The position numbers and the translations under genes were made by a program. DNA of 64,000 nucleotides, from positions 1 to 64,000 of the forward strand of contig CALCJD010000013.1 in the NCBI GenBank assembly GCA_937960895.1, read 5' to 3'. Shown piece by piece: positions 16,970 through 26,555 of this stretch. Position 1 is the stretch's first letter; each line of letters opens with the position of its first letter. Below the pieces are notes generated by a model. That model made no database searches. It was not told the origin of the DNA and saw only the letters and a list, made by a program, of their open reading frames with translations. Origin of the DNA: an uncultured Spartobacteria bacterium (GTDB taxonomy: Bacteria; Verrucomicrobiota; Verrucomicrobiia; Chthoniobacterales; Terrimicrobiaceae).

Positions 16970-17545
16970 GCGGGGGCGGAGTTTCGCGCAAAGCGCCCGG
17001 AAAACGCAAAGGGAATTTCGGAGGGAACGGCGATCCGGTCCCTGCGGACGCCCCGCCTTCGGCCAGGGACCCGGGGACCAGTTCGGGTCAGATCGGCCGG
17101 ATACCGTCCGCGGGCCGGTCGGCGGCGTTCCAGCACGATGGAGGTCAGGGCCGGTTGACGCGTGTCTCCGCTCTCACGGCGTTCGACAGGAGGCCCGCGC
17201 CGGGCCGGTGCTTGCGATCGCCGACGGGAAAGGAGATCGCCACCGGTCGTAATCCGACATGGCCGGGTCGCTGGGAATTTGGGGGGCAATTTCCCGCCTG
17301 AAGCTTTGTCCGTTCGTCCGGAAGGACCTTCTCTCCGATGGCTGTTCCGAAATCAGGTTAAGCGCCAGGCTTGTCGGCAAAAGAAGCACCCAAACGGTTC
17401 CGACAGTCACGGCGCGGACCTTGGAGCGTCGTGGGGGACATGGGCAGACGCTGACACATCCCCCCTCTTTCCGCCAATTTCCAAAGACATTCGCGGACAA
17501 TCCCGCTATGTGTTTCCCCTTTTTCCAATCACGTCATTTTCACCG
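16970..17545. other. 576-base spacer between argG and the TauE-family gene
   Basis: No frame here has a plausible protein and I see no tRNA or known RNA signature. It holds the divergent promoters of argG and the exporter gene. A pyrimidine-rich segment with CCCCCTCTTTCC at 17460-17475 precedes the exporter. Long open frames starting upstream of 17546 would extend the exporter with composition unlike a protein, so I treat them as spurious. Confidence 0.35.
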
Positions 17546-18286
17546 ATGCCCGTCTTCACTCCGACCCAATGGCTTCTCGCCGCGCTGGCCGCACTCTGCA
17601 TTGGCTTTGCCAAGGCGGGATTTGGCGGAGTGGGTATGCTGGCCGTCCTGCTCATGGCCCTGGTGATGCCGCCCCGGGAATCGACCGGCACCATTCTGCC
17701 CATGCTGATCATGGCGGACATTTTTGCCGTCGTGATCTACCGTCAGCACGCCAACGGCCGGCTGGTGGTCAAACTGCTCCCGCCCGCCGTGCTCGGCGTC
17801 GTCTGCGGATGGCTCCTGATGCCCCACATCTCCACCGCGGTGTTCGGGCCCCTGATCGGCTGGCTCACCCTGGCTTTGATTTTGCTCGTCCTTCTGCAAA
17901 AATTCACCCCCATCGTCCGGGTCGCCGCCGAGCACCCCGGACTGGCCTGGCCGTTTGGCTGGCTGGCCGGTGTGACCACCATGCTGGCCAACGCGGCGGG
18001 TCCGGTGATGGCTATGTATCTGCTGGCGCGGCGCCTCCCGAAGATGGAATTCGTCGGCACGGCGGCGTGGTTCTTTTTTGTGGTGAATGTCATCAAAGTC
18101 CCCTTCAGCGCCTCGTTGGGACTCATCAATGCCACCAGCCTCACCCTCAATTTCTGCCTGCTCCCCGCCATCGTGGGCGGCATCTTTGCCGGACGCTGGC
18201 TGCTCGGAAAAACCAACCAGCTCGTCTTTGAATGGCTGATGATTTTGTTTTCCGTGGCCGGCGCCCTCCGGCTCGTCTGGAAATGA
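17546..18286 (+). CDS. TauE/SafE-family membrane exporter (anion permease)
   Basis: A 246-residue polytopic membrane protein with about seven or eight hydrophobic segments. The two-fold internal repeat of the TauE/SafE/DUF81 family is visible: AKAGFGGVGMLAVLLMALVM in the first half, and GWLAGVTTMLANAAGPVMAMYLL in the second. Family members export sulfite, sulfoacetate or other organic anions, and the substrate here is unknown. ATG 17546 puts the first membrane helix right at the N-terminus, as in the family. The frame is open far upstream, but that extension is not hydrophobic or conserved-looking. Confidence 0.9.
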   Translation: MPVFTPTQWLLAALAALCIGFAKAGFGGVGMLAVLLMALVMPPRESTGTILPMLIMADIFAVVIYRQHANGRLVVKLLPPAVLGVVCGWLLMPHISTAVFGPLIGWLTLALILLVLLQKFTPIVRVAAEHPGLAWPFGWLAGVTTMLANAAGPVMAMYLLARRLPKMEFVGTAAWFFFVVNVIKVPFSASLGLINATSLTLNFCLLPAIVGGIFAGRWLLGKTNQLVFEWLMILFSVAGALRLVWK

Positions 18287-18319
18287 TCCGGGGTGGTCTT
18301 TGACCGCCGCCGCCGGGGT

Positions 18320-19702
18320 TCAGCGCTTCACCCCGACCACCACCTGATCGCCGCGCACCTCGAGGACGACAACCCTCGTGCCGGGTTCCACAAACTCGCC
18401 GTCGCTCATCACGTCCACCAGCGCCCCGCCGAAGACGGCCTTCCCCGCCGGGCGCAACGTGGTGTGGGCCACACCTTCGTCCCCCGCCTTCACGCGGGCG
18501 GGGAACAGGGCCGGTGCGGAGCTCTGCAGGGCGGGTCCTTCGGACGGACCACCGGTCAGAACCAACCTGCGGAAGATCGGCAGGTCGGGCAAAAATCGCG
18601 CCAGCAGCGAGGCCACGATCATGAACAGCAGCGCCGCCACACCCAGATTGACCAGGGGCATGACAAACATGTCCGCGGAAAAATCTATCGGCCGGGTCGG
18701 GTAATAGTCCACCATGGCAAAGAGCAGCGCGCCGAGCATGAGGGCCAGTCCCAGGGTGGCCACCACGATGACTCCGGGGAAAAAAAACAGTTCGACCAAA
18801 ACCAGGATCACCCCGAGAACAAAAACCGCCACCACTTCGAATCCGGTCAGGCCGGCGATGTAATGACCGGCAAAAAACAGCGCAAAGCAGACGATGGACA
18901 GCACGCCGGCCACGCCGAAGCCGGGGGATTTGAATTCAATCCAGGCCCCGATCATACCGGCCAGAAGCAGGAGCGGCGCCAGGGCGGTGATCCAGAACGC
19001 GACGCGTTCAAACCCGCTGGGTTCCACCCGGACGACGTCGGCCGGATTGAGTCCGGCATCCTTCACGACGGTGTCGACGTCCGCGGCGATTCCCCGGGCC
19101 AGAAGCGGTTTGCCGTCGATGATCTCCGTGGCCTCCTGCGGGCTGAGGGTGAGGATCTCGCCCTCGGGGTTGAGCACCCGGTTCCCGATCTTCACCTCCT
19201 TTTTCAGGTTCATGAAGGCGTCCACCAGATTGGGGTTGTATCCGTTCTGCTCCGCCACGCCGCGGAAGTAGCCCGAATAAAAGGACACGACCTTCGCATT
19301 CATGGTCTCCGGCACCTCCTGTCCGCCGCTCAACACGGGAGCCGCCGCCCCGATGGCGCTCACCGGCGCCATGTAAATCGCCTTGGTGCCGAGTGCGATC
19401 AGGGCGCCCGCGGAAGCCGCCTCGGTATTGACGTAGGTGTAGGTGGGCAGTCCGCTTTTCAGCAAGGCCTGCACGATTTCCTGCGTCGCCTTGAGGGAGC
19501 CGCCCGGGGTGTCCATGTCGAGGATCACCGCGGACACCTTGGCGGCCTCGGCGTCCTTGAGGATGCGCCGGAGAAAATAGAATTGCGCCTGACTGATCTC
19601 CCCCTTGACGGGCAGAACGACGACCGCGCCCTCCCGCAGTTGCGGTTCCGCGGCCTGGCAGGCGGCGGCCAGGAACAGAAAAAACGCGATAAGTTTTCTC
19701 AC
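18320..19702 (-). CDS. NfeD-family membrane-bound ClpP-class serine protease
   Basis: A 460-residue long-form NfeD protein. A signal peptide (RKLIAFFLFLAAACQA) is followed by a ClpP-class protease domain with the substrate strand DMDTPGGSL and the nucleophile serine in NTEAASAGALIALG. Next come about four to five transmembrane helices (residues 240-370) and a C-terminal OB-fold NfeD domain ending around VVVLEVRGDQVVVGVKR. Such proteins usually work with stomatins in membrane quality control. GTG 19702 is chosen because it places the signal peptide at the N-terminus. It is the third gene of the run that starts at 22937. Confidence 0.9.
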   Translation of the reverse strand: MRKLIAFFLFLAAACQAAEPQLREGAVVVLPVKGEISQAQFYFLRRILKDAEAAKVSAVILDMDTPGGSLKATQEIVQALLKSGLPTYTYVNTEAASAGALIALGTKAIYMAPVSAIGAAAPVLSGGQEVPETMNAKVVSFYSGYFRGVAEQNGYNPNLVDAFMNLKKEVKIGNRVLNPEGEILTLSPQEATEIIDGKPLLARGIAADVDTVVKDAGLNPADVVRVEPSGFERVAFWITALAPLLLLAGMIGAWIEFKSPGFGVAGVLSIVCFALFFAGHYIAGLTGFEVVAVFVLGVILVLVELFFFPGVIVVATLGLALMLGALLFAMVDYYPTRPIDFSADMFVMPLVNLGVAALLFMIVASLLARFLPDLPIFRRLVLTGGPSEGPALQSSAPALFPARVKAGDEGVAHTTLRPAGKAVFGGALVDVMSDGEFVEPGTRVVVLEVRGDQVVVGVKR

Positions 19703-19781
19703 GCCCGGAATGTCCGCGTCCGCGGGGATGTGTGCAAGGATATTGATTCGGAGGGCGGACTCCGGCGGGCACCGCGAATGC

Positions 19782-22184
19782 TTACTCCGGCGAGGCGGCC
19801 CAGAATTTTTCGACGGCCTCGGACCAATCCCGGGTTTCCACCCGGGCGCGGGCGGCGGCCCCCATGCGTTCCCGCAGGGCGGGGTCCATGGCGAGGCGCC
19901 GGACGGCTTCGGCAAGCTCGCCCACATCGAGGGCCTTGGTCACAAAGCCATCCCGTCCATGCTGCACCAGATCGCGCGGTCCGCCGACGTCGGAAACAAT
20001 CACCGGCAGCCCGCAGGCCTGGGCCTCGATGACCACATTGCCAAAGGTGTCGGTGGTGCTGGGGAAGACAAACAGATCCGCGGAGGCATAGGCGTCCGCC
20101 AAGTCCTCTCCGGTCAGATAACCGGTGAAGATCGCGTCCGGCAGCAGGCGCTTCATTTCGGACAAATACGGTCCGTCGCCGATGAAAAGCGGCCGCACCG
20201 GGGTCCGCCATTCCGCCAGCCGGCGGGTCGCCGAGACCAGGGTGTCCAGGTTTTTTTCCTTGGAGATGCGTCCCACGTACAGCATGCCCACCTCCCCGTC
20301 GCGCAGTCCCCGGGACTTCCAGAAATCCGGACGCCGCCGGGCGGGATTGAAGAGTTTGGTGTCGAGGCCGCGTGGGAGGATTTTCAGCTTCTCGGCGGGG
20401 ATTCCGCGCTCGATCCAGCATTTCCGGTAGTCCTCGGAATTGACGTAGATGAGGTCGAGCTGACTGTAGAACCAGTGCATGAAATCCCACGTGAGCGTCT
20501 CCATGAAGGAGTCGTCGGTGAGGATGCGCACGTATTGCGGGAAATCCGTGTGATAGATGCCGATCGCCCGCAGGCCGAGGGTCTTGGCCGCGTAGAGCGC
20601 CGTGAGACCGAGCGGTCCCGGGGTGCTGATGATGAGCTCGGAATAGTTTTCCCGGATCAGATACTCGAGAATCCGCAACACCGGAGGAAAGCTCAGGCGC
20701 TGCAGTTCGTATTCGGGCAGCTCAAATTCGCCGACCGGCGGGAAGTTCTTCAGCGGAATGCCGTGATCGGACACCTCGGAGCGGCACGTCATCACGGTCA
20801 GGTCGTGCCCGGCGGCGACGCCGGCGGCGGTCATTTTGCGGATGGTCGTGGCCACGCCGTTGACGTCCTCCAGCGTGTCGGTGAACCACGCGCGCTTGCG
20901 GTTGAGGAGGAAGTCCGGCGTCGAGCCGACCACGGTGCGGGTCATCTCCCGGACCCATTCCCGGCGGGGCTGGCGCAAGGCATGGAGGTAGGGACTGAGC
21001 AACGCGATGATCGGCACCAGCGGACTGATCGTCTGGATGCTCTCGATGAATTTTGCGCCCGTGAGCTGTTCGATGAACTGCGTGAAAAACCGATACCCCA
21101 GCTGGTTGGCGATGAGATTCGCCATGAGGAACGCGCGGCGTTCCGGTTCGGCGATGCCGGCCGTTTCCCGGGCCAGGGCGGCCTTCACCTCGGGCTTGGA
21201 AATGTAACTGGAGAGTTCCTTCCAGAGGGACGAATTTCCCGCCATGGCCATCTCGAAGATCTTGCCCGTGGCGATGCCCTGGGCCAGGAAGCCCAGTTTT
21301 TCCGCCAGGGTGAACTCCGTGGGATCCTTGCCCTCCATGAAACGCGAAAACGCCTTTTCCAGCAGTCCGGCGGCCGGATTGCCGGGTTTGACCGCAAACT
21401 TCGCCTTCAGGAACTGGTAGGCGGTGTTGTAGGTGCCGTGGGCCAGGGCCAGCGGATTTCCCCCTTCGCCCCGGGCCTCGCAGCGTCCCTCCCGGATGTG
21501 GGAAAGAAACTCGGCGGCCGAATGTGCCGCCGGCGTGGTGGTGAAGGCCCGGGCCGGATACATTCCACCGTGGTCGTCGGAACCGCCGACAAACACCTTC
21601 CGCCAAGGTTCGTCATGGGTGGGTTCCAGACCGGTGCGGGCGGAAAACACCTCGATGTGCCGCGGGGTGAGCGAGCTCAACGCAAAGCGCGCCGCCTCGC
21701 TCAGGCGGGCATGATACCGGCCGTTGATGATCTCGAAATGCCGGAACGTCAGCACCAGCTTCTGAAAGTGCAGCGGGGTGAGCTTTTCGTCGGGGCTGTA
21801 AAACGGATGCGCCACCGCATGGGCCAGTCCCTCGGCCTCGAGGTATTTCTGCAGGTCGAAAAGGTTTTCCCGGAGGGCCTGAATCTCCCGGTGCTGGGTT
21901 TCGGTGAGCCCCCAGACCAGAATGTGCACCTTGCACTCGTCGTCCGGAAAACTCGCGGTCACCTCCTCGCCAAAGATCACCCCGGGCAGGTGGGCGATTT
22001 CCAGGCAGCCGCCCAGCGTGTTGTGATCGGTGAGCGTGACAAACTGCATCCCCTGCGCGCGCAGACGCTCGTAGGTCTGCAGGGGGTCGGAATAACTCGC
22101 CGGAAAATCGAGGCGCCGCAGCACCCAGTCCGCGGCCCGCGTGCTGTGGCGGGAGTGAATGTGTAGGTCGGCGGTGGACGTCAT
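19782..22184 (-). CDS. PHP-domain / GT4 glycosyltransferase fusion protein
   Basis: An 800-residue two-enzyme fusion. Residues 1-230 are a PHP-type metal-dependent phosphoesterase (DLHIHSRHS, TLTDHNTLGG, AVAHPF, VGGSDDHGG). Residues about 420-790 are a GT4 glycosyltransferase resembling SqdX/MgtA-type glycolipid enzymes (YHTDFPQYVRILTDD, KILPRGLDTKLFNP, LYVGRISKEKNLDTLV, FVFPSTTDTFGNVVIEAQA). The stretch between, about 190 residues, is not recognised. It starts one base after the DUF2334 gene ends, so the two are coupled. A glycolipid or glycan with phosphate removal is plausible, but the substrate is unknown. Confidence 0.88.
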   Translation of the reverse strand: MTSTADLHIHSRHSTRAADWVLRRLDFPASYSDPLQTYERLRAQGMQFVTLTDHNTLGGCLEIAHLPGVIFGEEVTASFPDDECKVHILVWGLTETQHREIQALRENLFDLQKYLEAEGLAHAVAHPFYSPDEKLTPLHFQKLVLTFRHFEIINGRYHARLSEAARFALSSLTPRHIEVFSARTGLEPTHDEPWRKVFVGGSDDHGGMYPARAFTTTPAAHSAAEFLSHIREGRCEARGEGGNPLALAHGTYNTAYQFLKAKFAVKPGNPAAGLLEKAFSRFMEGKDPTEFTLAEKLGFLAQGIATGKIFEMAMAGNSSLWKELSSYISKPEVKAALARETAGIAEPERRAFLMANLIANQLGYRFFTQFIEQLTGAKFIESIQTISPLVPIIALLSPYLHALRQPRREWVREMTRTVVGSTPDFLLNRKRAWFTDTLEDVNGVATTIRKMTAAGVAAGHDLTVMTCRSEVSDHGIPLKNFPPVGEFELPEYELQRLSFPPVLRILEYLIRENYSELIISTPGPLGLTALYAAKTLGLRAIGIYHTDFPQYVRILTDDSFMETLTWDFMHWFYSQLDLIYVNSEDYRKCWIERGIPAEKLKILPRGLDTKLFNPARRRPDFWKSRGLRDGEVGMLYVGRISKEKNLDTLVSATRRLAEWRTPVRPLFIGDGPYLSEMKRLLPDAIFTGYLTGEDLADAYASADLFVFPSTTDTFGNVVIEAQACGLPVIVSDVGGPRDLVQHGRDGFVTKALDVGELAEAVRRLAMDPALRERMGAAARARVETRDWSEAVEKFWAASPE

Positions 22185-22937
22185 TTACGGGGCGCGAAGG
22201 CGCGCAAGCCAATCGTCATAGGTCAACGCATCGCGCCCGGCAAGCGCGGTGCGGATCAATTCCAGGGCCTGGCTGCGAATTTCGGGAAAGGTCCAGTCCG
22301 GCGGATGCAGGCCCACCCGCAGCAGGGGCGCGTCCGCCAGCCGCCGCGCCAGCCAGGCGTTCCACCAGAGGCTGACCCGCCGCCGCCACGCCGACCGCAC
22401 ACTCCAGACGAGACTCTGGGAGGGGGTTTCCCGTCCGGTGGACAGGTCCTTGAAATTCTTCAGCCGCGTCGTGTAGGCAAACCCCGCCTTTTTCACCGCC
22501 GTCTCCGCCTCCGCGCCGAGCAGCCAGGCCGGGGCAATGAACCCGGTGGGGTGAAACCCGGCCGCGGCGAATTCGGCCTTCGCCTTCCCGAGTCTTTCCA
22601 GGGCCTCGGTTTCGGTCAGATCAAAAAACTCCCCCTCCCCGGCGGTATAATGCTCGGTGATGAGCGCCCGGGCCCCGTCCCCCTTCCGGCTGGGACGGCG
22701 ATGATAATACCCGTGCAACACGACTTCCTGTCCGTTGCATGCCCGGGTCCGCAGCCATTCGCAAAAGGCGGGGTCCTCCGCCAGCGGGGCCTTGTGGTGG
22801 TGATTGGGGATGACAAGCAGCGAAGTGCGGCCCACCCCGACGGCGTCCAGGTCGCGCAGCATGACGTCGACCGTCTCCCGCGTGAGCGGACTCACATCGT
22901 GAATCGAGACAACAAGGGCGGGGCGTGACGTTTGCAT
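22185..22937 (-). CDS. DUF2334 polysaccharide-deacetylase-like protein
   Basis: A 250-residue protein of the DUF2334/NodB-like superfamily. It has the metal-binding start VVSIHDVSPLTRETVD, a conserved histidine segment GQEVVLHGYYHRRPS, GFIAPAWLLGAEAETAVKKA, and a C-terminal LLRVGLHPPD with another conserved His. Family members de-N-acetylate or otherwise hydrolyse carbohydrate substrates. It heads an operon with the PHP-GT4 fusion and NfeD, and is divergent from ftsH with only 35 bases between the starts. Confidence 0.8.
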   Translation of the reverse strand: MQTSRPALVVSIHDVSPLTRETVDVMLRDLDAVGVGRTSLLVIPNHHHKAPLAEDPAFCEWLRTRACNGQEVVLHGYYHRRPSRKGDGARALITEHYTAGEGEFFDLTETEALERLGKAKAEFAAAGFHPTGFIAPAWLLGAEAETAVKKAGFAYTTRLKNFKDLSTGRETPSQSLVWSVRSAWRRRVSLWWNAWLARRLADAPLLRVGLHPPDWTFPEIRSQALELIRTALAGRDALTYDDWLARLRAP

Positions 22938-22972
22938 TTACGAATGCTCTGTGTTACGGGAAGATATTCACA

Positions 22973-25018
22973 ATGTCAGACGAAAATCCCAAGTCACCGA
23001 AAGATCAGCGTCCTGCCGGTGGGGGCGATCCCCAAATGAACTGGCGCGGACTGGTTCTCTTCGCCGTGGCTTTGCTCCTCATTGGCGGAGCATTCATCTT
23101 CCCGCGCGGCGGATTCGCCCAGCAGGAAACCATCAGTCTCAAGCAATTCCTCGAACTGGTCAACGAGGGGAAAATCATTTCCACCAATGAAAAGCCGCTG
23201 GAGATCGTCGTGGACGACGCCCGCAGCACCCAGACCATCGCCGGGTATTACAAAAAGGAGAATCCCCTCACCAAGGAGGAGGTCGACACGCCCTTCCGCA
23301 CGCTGATTTATGTGCCGCTCAACGGCAAACAGATTGACGCCGCCCTTGAAAAGGCGGGGATCACGCCGTCCATCCGGTCCGAATCCAACCTGCTGGCCTC
23401 GGCGATCTTCAGCTTCCTGCCCATCGCCCTGTTCCTGGTCATCCTCTATTTCTTCTTCCGCTCGCAGATCAAGATGGCGGGCCGGAGCGCGATGAACTTT
23501 GGCAAGAGCAAGGCCCGCATGCTCTCCAAGGAAAAGAATCGCATCACGTTCAAGGACGTCGCGGGGGTCGAGGAGGCCAAGGAGGAAGTGATCGAACTGG
23601 TCGAATTCCTCAAGGATCCCAAGAAGTTCCAGAAACTCGGCGGACGCATCCCCAAGGGCGTCCTCATGGTGGGCTCGCCCGGCACGGGCAAGACCCTGCT
23701 CGCCCGCGCCATCGCCGGCGAGGCCGACGTGCCGTTTTTCTCCATCAGCGGCTCCGATTTCGTGGAAATGTTCGTCGGCGTGGGTGCCTCGCGCGTCCGC
23801 GACATGTTCGAACAGGGCCGAAAAAATGCACCCTGTCTCATCTTCATCGATGAAATCGACGCCGTGGGCCGTCATCGCGGACACGGCATGGGCGGCGGAC
23901 ACGACGAGCGCGAGCAGACCCTCAACCAGCTCCTTGTGGAGATGGACGGATTTGACACCCAGGACGGCGTCATCATCATCGCGGCCACCAACCGGCCCGA
24001 CGTGCTTGATCCCGCCCTGCTCCGTCCCGGCCGCTTTGACCGCCAGGTGACGGTTCCGCTGCCCGACGTGCGCGGACGCGAGGAAATCCTCAAGGTGCAT
24101 GCCAAGAAGGTGAAGCTCGCCGCCTCGGTCGACCTGAGTCTGATTGCCCGCGGCACCCCGGGATTCTCGGGCGCCGAACTGGCCAACGTCGTCAACGAAG
24201 CCGCCCTCATCGCCGCCCGTCGCGGACTCAAGGCCATCACCAACGCCGAACTCGAGGAGGCGCGCGACAAGGTGCGCTGGGGCCGTGAGCGCCGCAGCCT
24301 CGCCATGAGTGATGAGGAGAAAACCTCCACCGCCTGGCACGAGGCGGGGCATGCCCTGGTGAACGTCCTGCTCAAAAACACCAATCCCCTCCACAAAGTG
24401 ACCATCATTCCGCGCGGCCATGCGCTCGGCGTGACCATGATGCTGCCGGAAGGTGACCGTCATTCGTTCCGCCGCAAACAGGCCCTCGACGATGTGGCCG
24501 TGGCCGCCGCGGGGCGTATTGCGGAGGAGCTCTTCACGGGCGACTTCTCGACCGGAGCCTCCGGCGACATCAAGCAGATGACCCGTCTGGCCCGCAAGAT
24601 GGTCTGCGAATGGGGCATGAGCGAAAAGCTGGGCATGCTGGAATACGGCGAGCACGAGGATCATGTCTTCCTGCCCCGCGACATGGGACGCACCCGCGAT
24701 TACAGCGAGGCGACCGCCCAGGAAATCGACCGCGAAGTCCGTCGCATTGTCGACGAGGCTTACGCCCGCGCCAAGGATCTCATCATGACCCACCGCGACA
24801 AGGTGGAGCTCATTGCCAAGGCCCTGCTCGAATACGAAACCCTCGACGGCGATCAGGTGAAGGAAATCATCGAGACGGGAACCATGAAAAACCCGCCTCA
24901 CAAGGAAAAAGCCCCGCCGCCGCTGCCGCCTCCGCCGGCCGACACGGTGTCCGAACCCGTGGAACCCAAATCCCCGGACTTCCCGCCCGGCGGCCTCCCC
25001 GCCCCGGCCCCGGCCTAG
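22973..25018 (+). CDS. ftsH: ATP-dependent zinc metalloprotease FtsH
   Basis: Membrane-bound AAA+ protease that degrades misfolded membrane and regulatory proteins. The 681-residue product has two membrane helices (about residues 22-42 and 135-160). The AAA domain carries Walker A GSPGTGKT near residue 234, Walker B CLIFIDEIDAVG and the second region of homology ATNRPDVLDPALLRPGRFD. The zinc site HEAGH is near residue 456. The tail after residue 640 is unusually proline-rich (PPPLPPPPAD...). ATG 22973 is preferred over an in-frame upstream start at 22925 because that extension would overlap the opposite gene. Confidence 0.97.
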   Translation: MSDENPKSPKDQRPAGGGDPQMNWRGLVLFAVALLLIGGAFIFPRGGFAQQETISLKQFLELVNEGKIISTNEKPLEIVVDDARSTQTIAGYYKKENPLTKEEVDTPFRTLIYVPLNGKQIDAALEKAGITPSIRSESNLLASAIFSFLPIALFLVILYFFFRSQIKMAGRSAMNFGKSKARMLSKEKNRITFKDVAGVEEAKEEVIELVEFLKDPKKFQKLGGRIPKGVLMVGSPGTGKTLLARAIAGEADVPFFSISGSDFVEMFVGVGASRVRDMFEQGRKNAPCLIFIDEIDAVGRHRGHGMGGGHDEREQTLNQLLVEMDGFDTQDGVIIIAATNRPDVLDPALLRPGRFDRQVTVPLPDVRGREEILKVHAKKVKLAASVDLSLIARGTPGFSGAELANVVNEAALIAARRGLKAITNAELEEARDKVRWGRERRSLAMSDEEKTSTAWHEAGHALVNVLLKNTNPLHKVTIIPRGHALGVTMMLPEGDRHSFRRKQALDDVAVAAAGRIAEELFTGDFSTGASGDIKQMTRLARKMVCEWGMSEKLGMLEYGEHEDHVFLPRDMGRTRDYSEATAQEIDREVRRIVDEAYARAKDLIMTHRDKVELIAKALLEYETLDGDQVKEIIETGTMKNPPHKEKAPPPLPPPPADTVSEPVEPKSPDFPPGGLPAPAPA

Positions 25019-25539
25019 GGCATTCGGAAAAGATTGTCGCCGCCCCCGCCGCGCCGCGTGGGCGGCAATCCCGAGGGTTCCAGGCCCAACGGGCATCCGG
25101 TCTTCACCCCGAAGGACTTGGTCTCCTCTGGGTCCCGCGCGACATCCCGAGAGGGATTATCGCGGCCTTCCAAGCTGCATTCGCATGACTTTCCACTCCC
25201 CCGGACCTTCGAGCCGGGTTATGGAATGGGCGCGCCGTCGGCGCTCTGCCGGGATGTGCCGCTGCTGCAAGATCGGGGCCAAACGAAGATCGCTCCCAAC
25301 GCTTTCCAGGGCGGCCCTTTGCTTCGTCGCGCGGAGTTCAGCTTTCAGACTGTTTCATTCCACGCCCGGAACCCTTCGCGGGTGACCGAAGGACGACAGG
25401 GGCTTGGTCTCTTGATTCCCCTCGCTGGCCCACCTTCCTTGGGCATGCAAGGCGGGCCTCCGTTGGAGTTCCCGTTCCGTCCGGCCGGACCACGGCACGG
25501 CCAAGCGCGAACGCCAACGGAATGGTGACGCCGTTTTTT
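25019..25539. other. About 520-base convergent spacer after ftsH
   Basis: It lies between the stop codons of ftsH and asd. No frame gives a recognisable protein. A T-run of eight or nine bases at 25532-25540 follows GGTGACGCCG and may serve as part of a terminator for ftsH. A similarly long spacer is rare in this window. It has no tRNA, tmRNA, RNase P or SRP signature that I can see. It could be decayed coding sequence or an unrecognised RNA. Confidence 0.35.
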
Positions 25540-26538
25540 TTACAACAATTCCGCGATCTGCACGGCGTTCAGCGCCGCCCCCTTGAGAAGCTGGTCGCCG
25601 ACCACCCAGAAGGCGAGACCGTTTTGCACGGCGCAGTCATGGCGCAGACGGCCGACAAAGCAGTCGTCCTGCCCCGCCACGTTCAGCGGCATGGGATAGT
25701 GATTGGAGGTCGGGTCGTCATCGAGTTGCACCCCCGGGAACGCCCTGATGGCCTCACGGGCCTCGTGGAGATCCACCGGCTTTTCGAACTCGGCGTTCAC
25801 CGCCACGGAATGGGCGCGATAGACCGGCACCCGCACGCAGGTGACCGAGGCCTGGAAGCCCGGCAAATGCATGATGCGCCGCCCCTCGTTCTGCATCTTC
25901 ATTTCCTCCTTGGTGTAGCCGGTATCCAGGAAGGAATCGACGTGCGGAATGACGTTGAAGGCAATCTGGTGCGGGAAAACGTGCGGCTTGGCCGGATGAC
26001 CGGCGGCCAGATCCTTCACCTGCTGACGCAGTTCCTCGATGGCCCGGGCTCCCGCGCCGGAAACGGCCTGGTAGCTGGAGGCAAAAATGCGTTTCACACC
26101 GAACTTCTTGTGCAACGGATACAGCGCCATGAGCGTGACGGCGGTGGTGCAATTCGGGTTGGCAATGATCCCCTTGTGATGCGACACATCCTTGCCGTTG
26201 ATCTCGGGAACGACGAGCGGCACGCTTTCCTGCATGCGGAAGGCGGACGAATTGTCCACCACCACCGCACCGGACTTCACCGCCACGGGGGCGTATTCCT
26301 TGGAAATGCCGCCTCCGGCGCTGAAAAGGGCCACATCAATGCCCTCGAAGGAGTTGAGGGTGAGCGCCTCCACCGGAATCTCCTCGCCGCGGAATGGGAG
26401 CGTCGTGCCGGCGGAACGCGCAGAAGCCAGCAGGCGCAGGGATTTGACGGGAAAATTCCGCCGTTCCATCACCCGCAGCATTTCAACACCCACGGCGCCA
26501 GTTGCGCCGACCACCGCTACTCGATATTCTCGTGACAT
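25540..26538 (-). CDS. asd: Aspartate-semialdehyde dehydrogenase
   Basis: Reduces aspartyl phosphate to aspartate semialdehyde with NADPH, feeding lysine/diaminopimelate, threonine and methionine. The 332-residue product has the Rossmann start VAVVGATGAVGVEMLRV, the nucleophile cysteine in IIANPNCTTAV near residue 130, and SSYQAVSGAGARAIEEL. The conserved His is in the R(V/I)P...HS segment (RVPVYRAHSVAV). The divergent L,D-transpeptidase-fold gene begins only 17 bases from its start codon. Confidence 0.97.
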   Translation of the reverse strand: MSREYRVAVVGATGAVGVEMLRVMERRNFPVKSLRLLASARSAGTTLPFRGEEIPVEALTLNSFEGIDVALFSAGGGISKEYAPVAVKSGAVVVDNSSAFRMQESVPLVVPEINGKDVSHHKGIIANPNCTTAVTLMALYPLHKKFGVKRIFASSYQAVSGAGARAIEELRQQVKDLAAGHPAKPHVFPHQIAFNVIPHVDSFLDTGYTKEEMKMQNEGRRIMHLPGFQASVTCVRVPVYRAHSVAVNAEFEKPVDLHEAREAIRAFPGVQLDDDPTSNHYPMPLNVAGQDDCFVGRLRHDCAVQNGLAFWVVGDQLLKGAALNAVQIAELL

Positions 26539-26555
26539 AAGGAGAGCTCTTTACC

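Noticed and set aside
17162..17545. Upstream extension of the TauE exporter
   Set aside because: The extension lacks membrane segments and the family starts at the ATG at 17546.
25019..25539. tmRNA, RNase P RNA or SRP RNA in the spacer after ftsH
   Set aside because: No conserved signature (such as the GAGGAAAGTCC of RNase P) can be found by eye.
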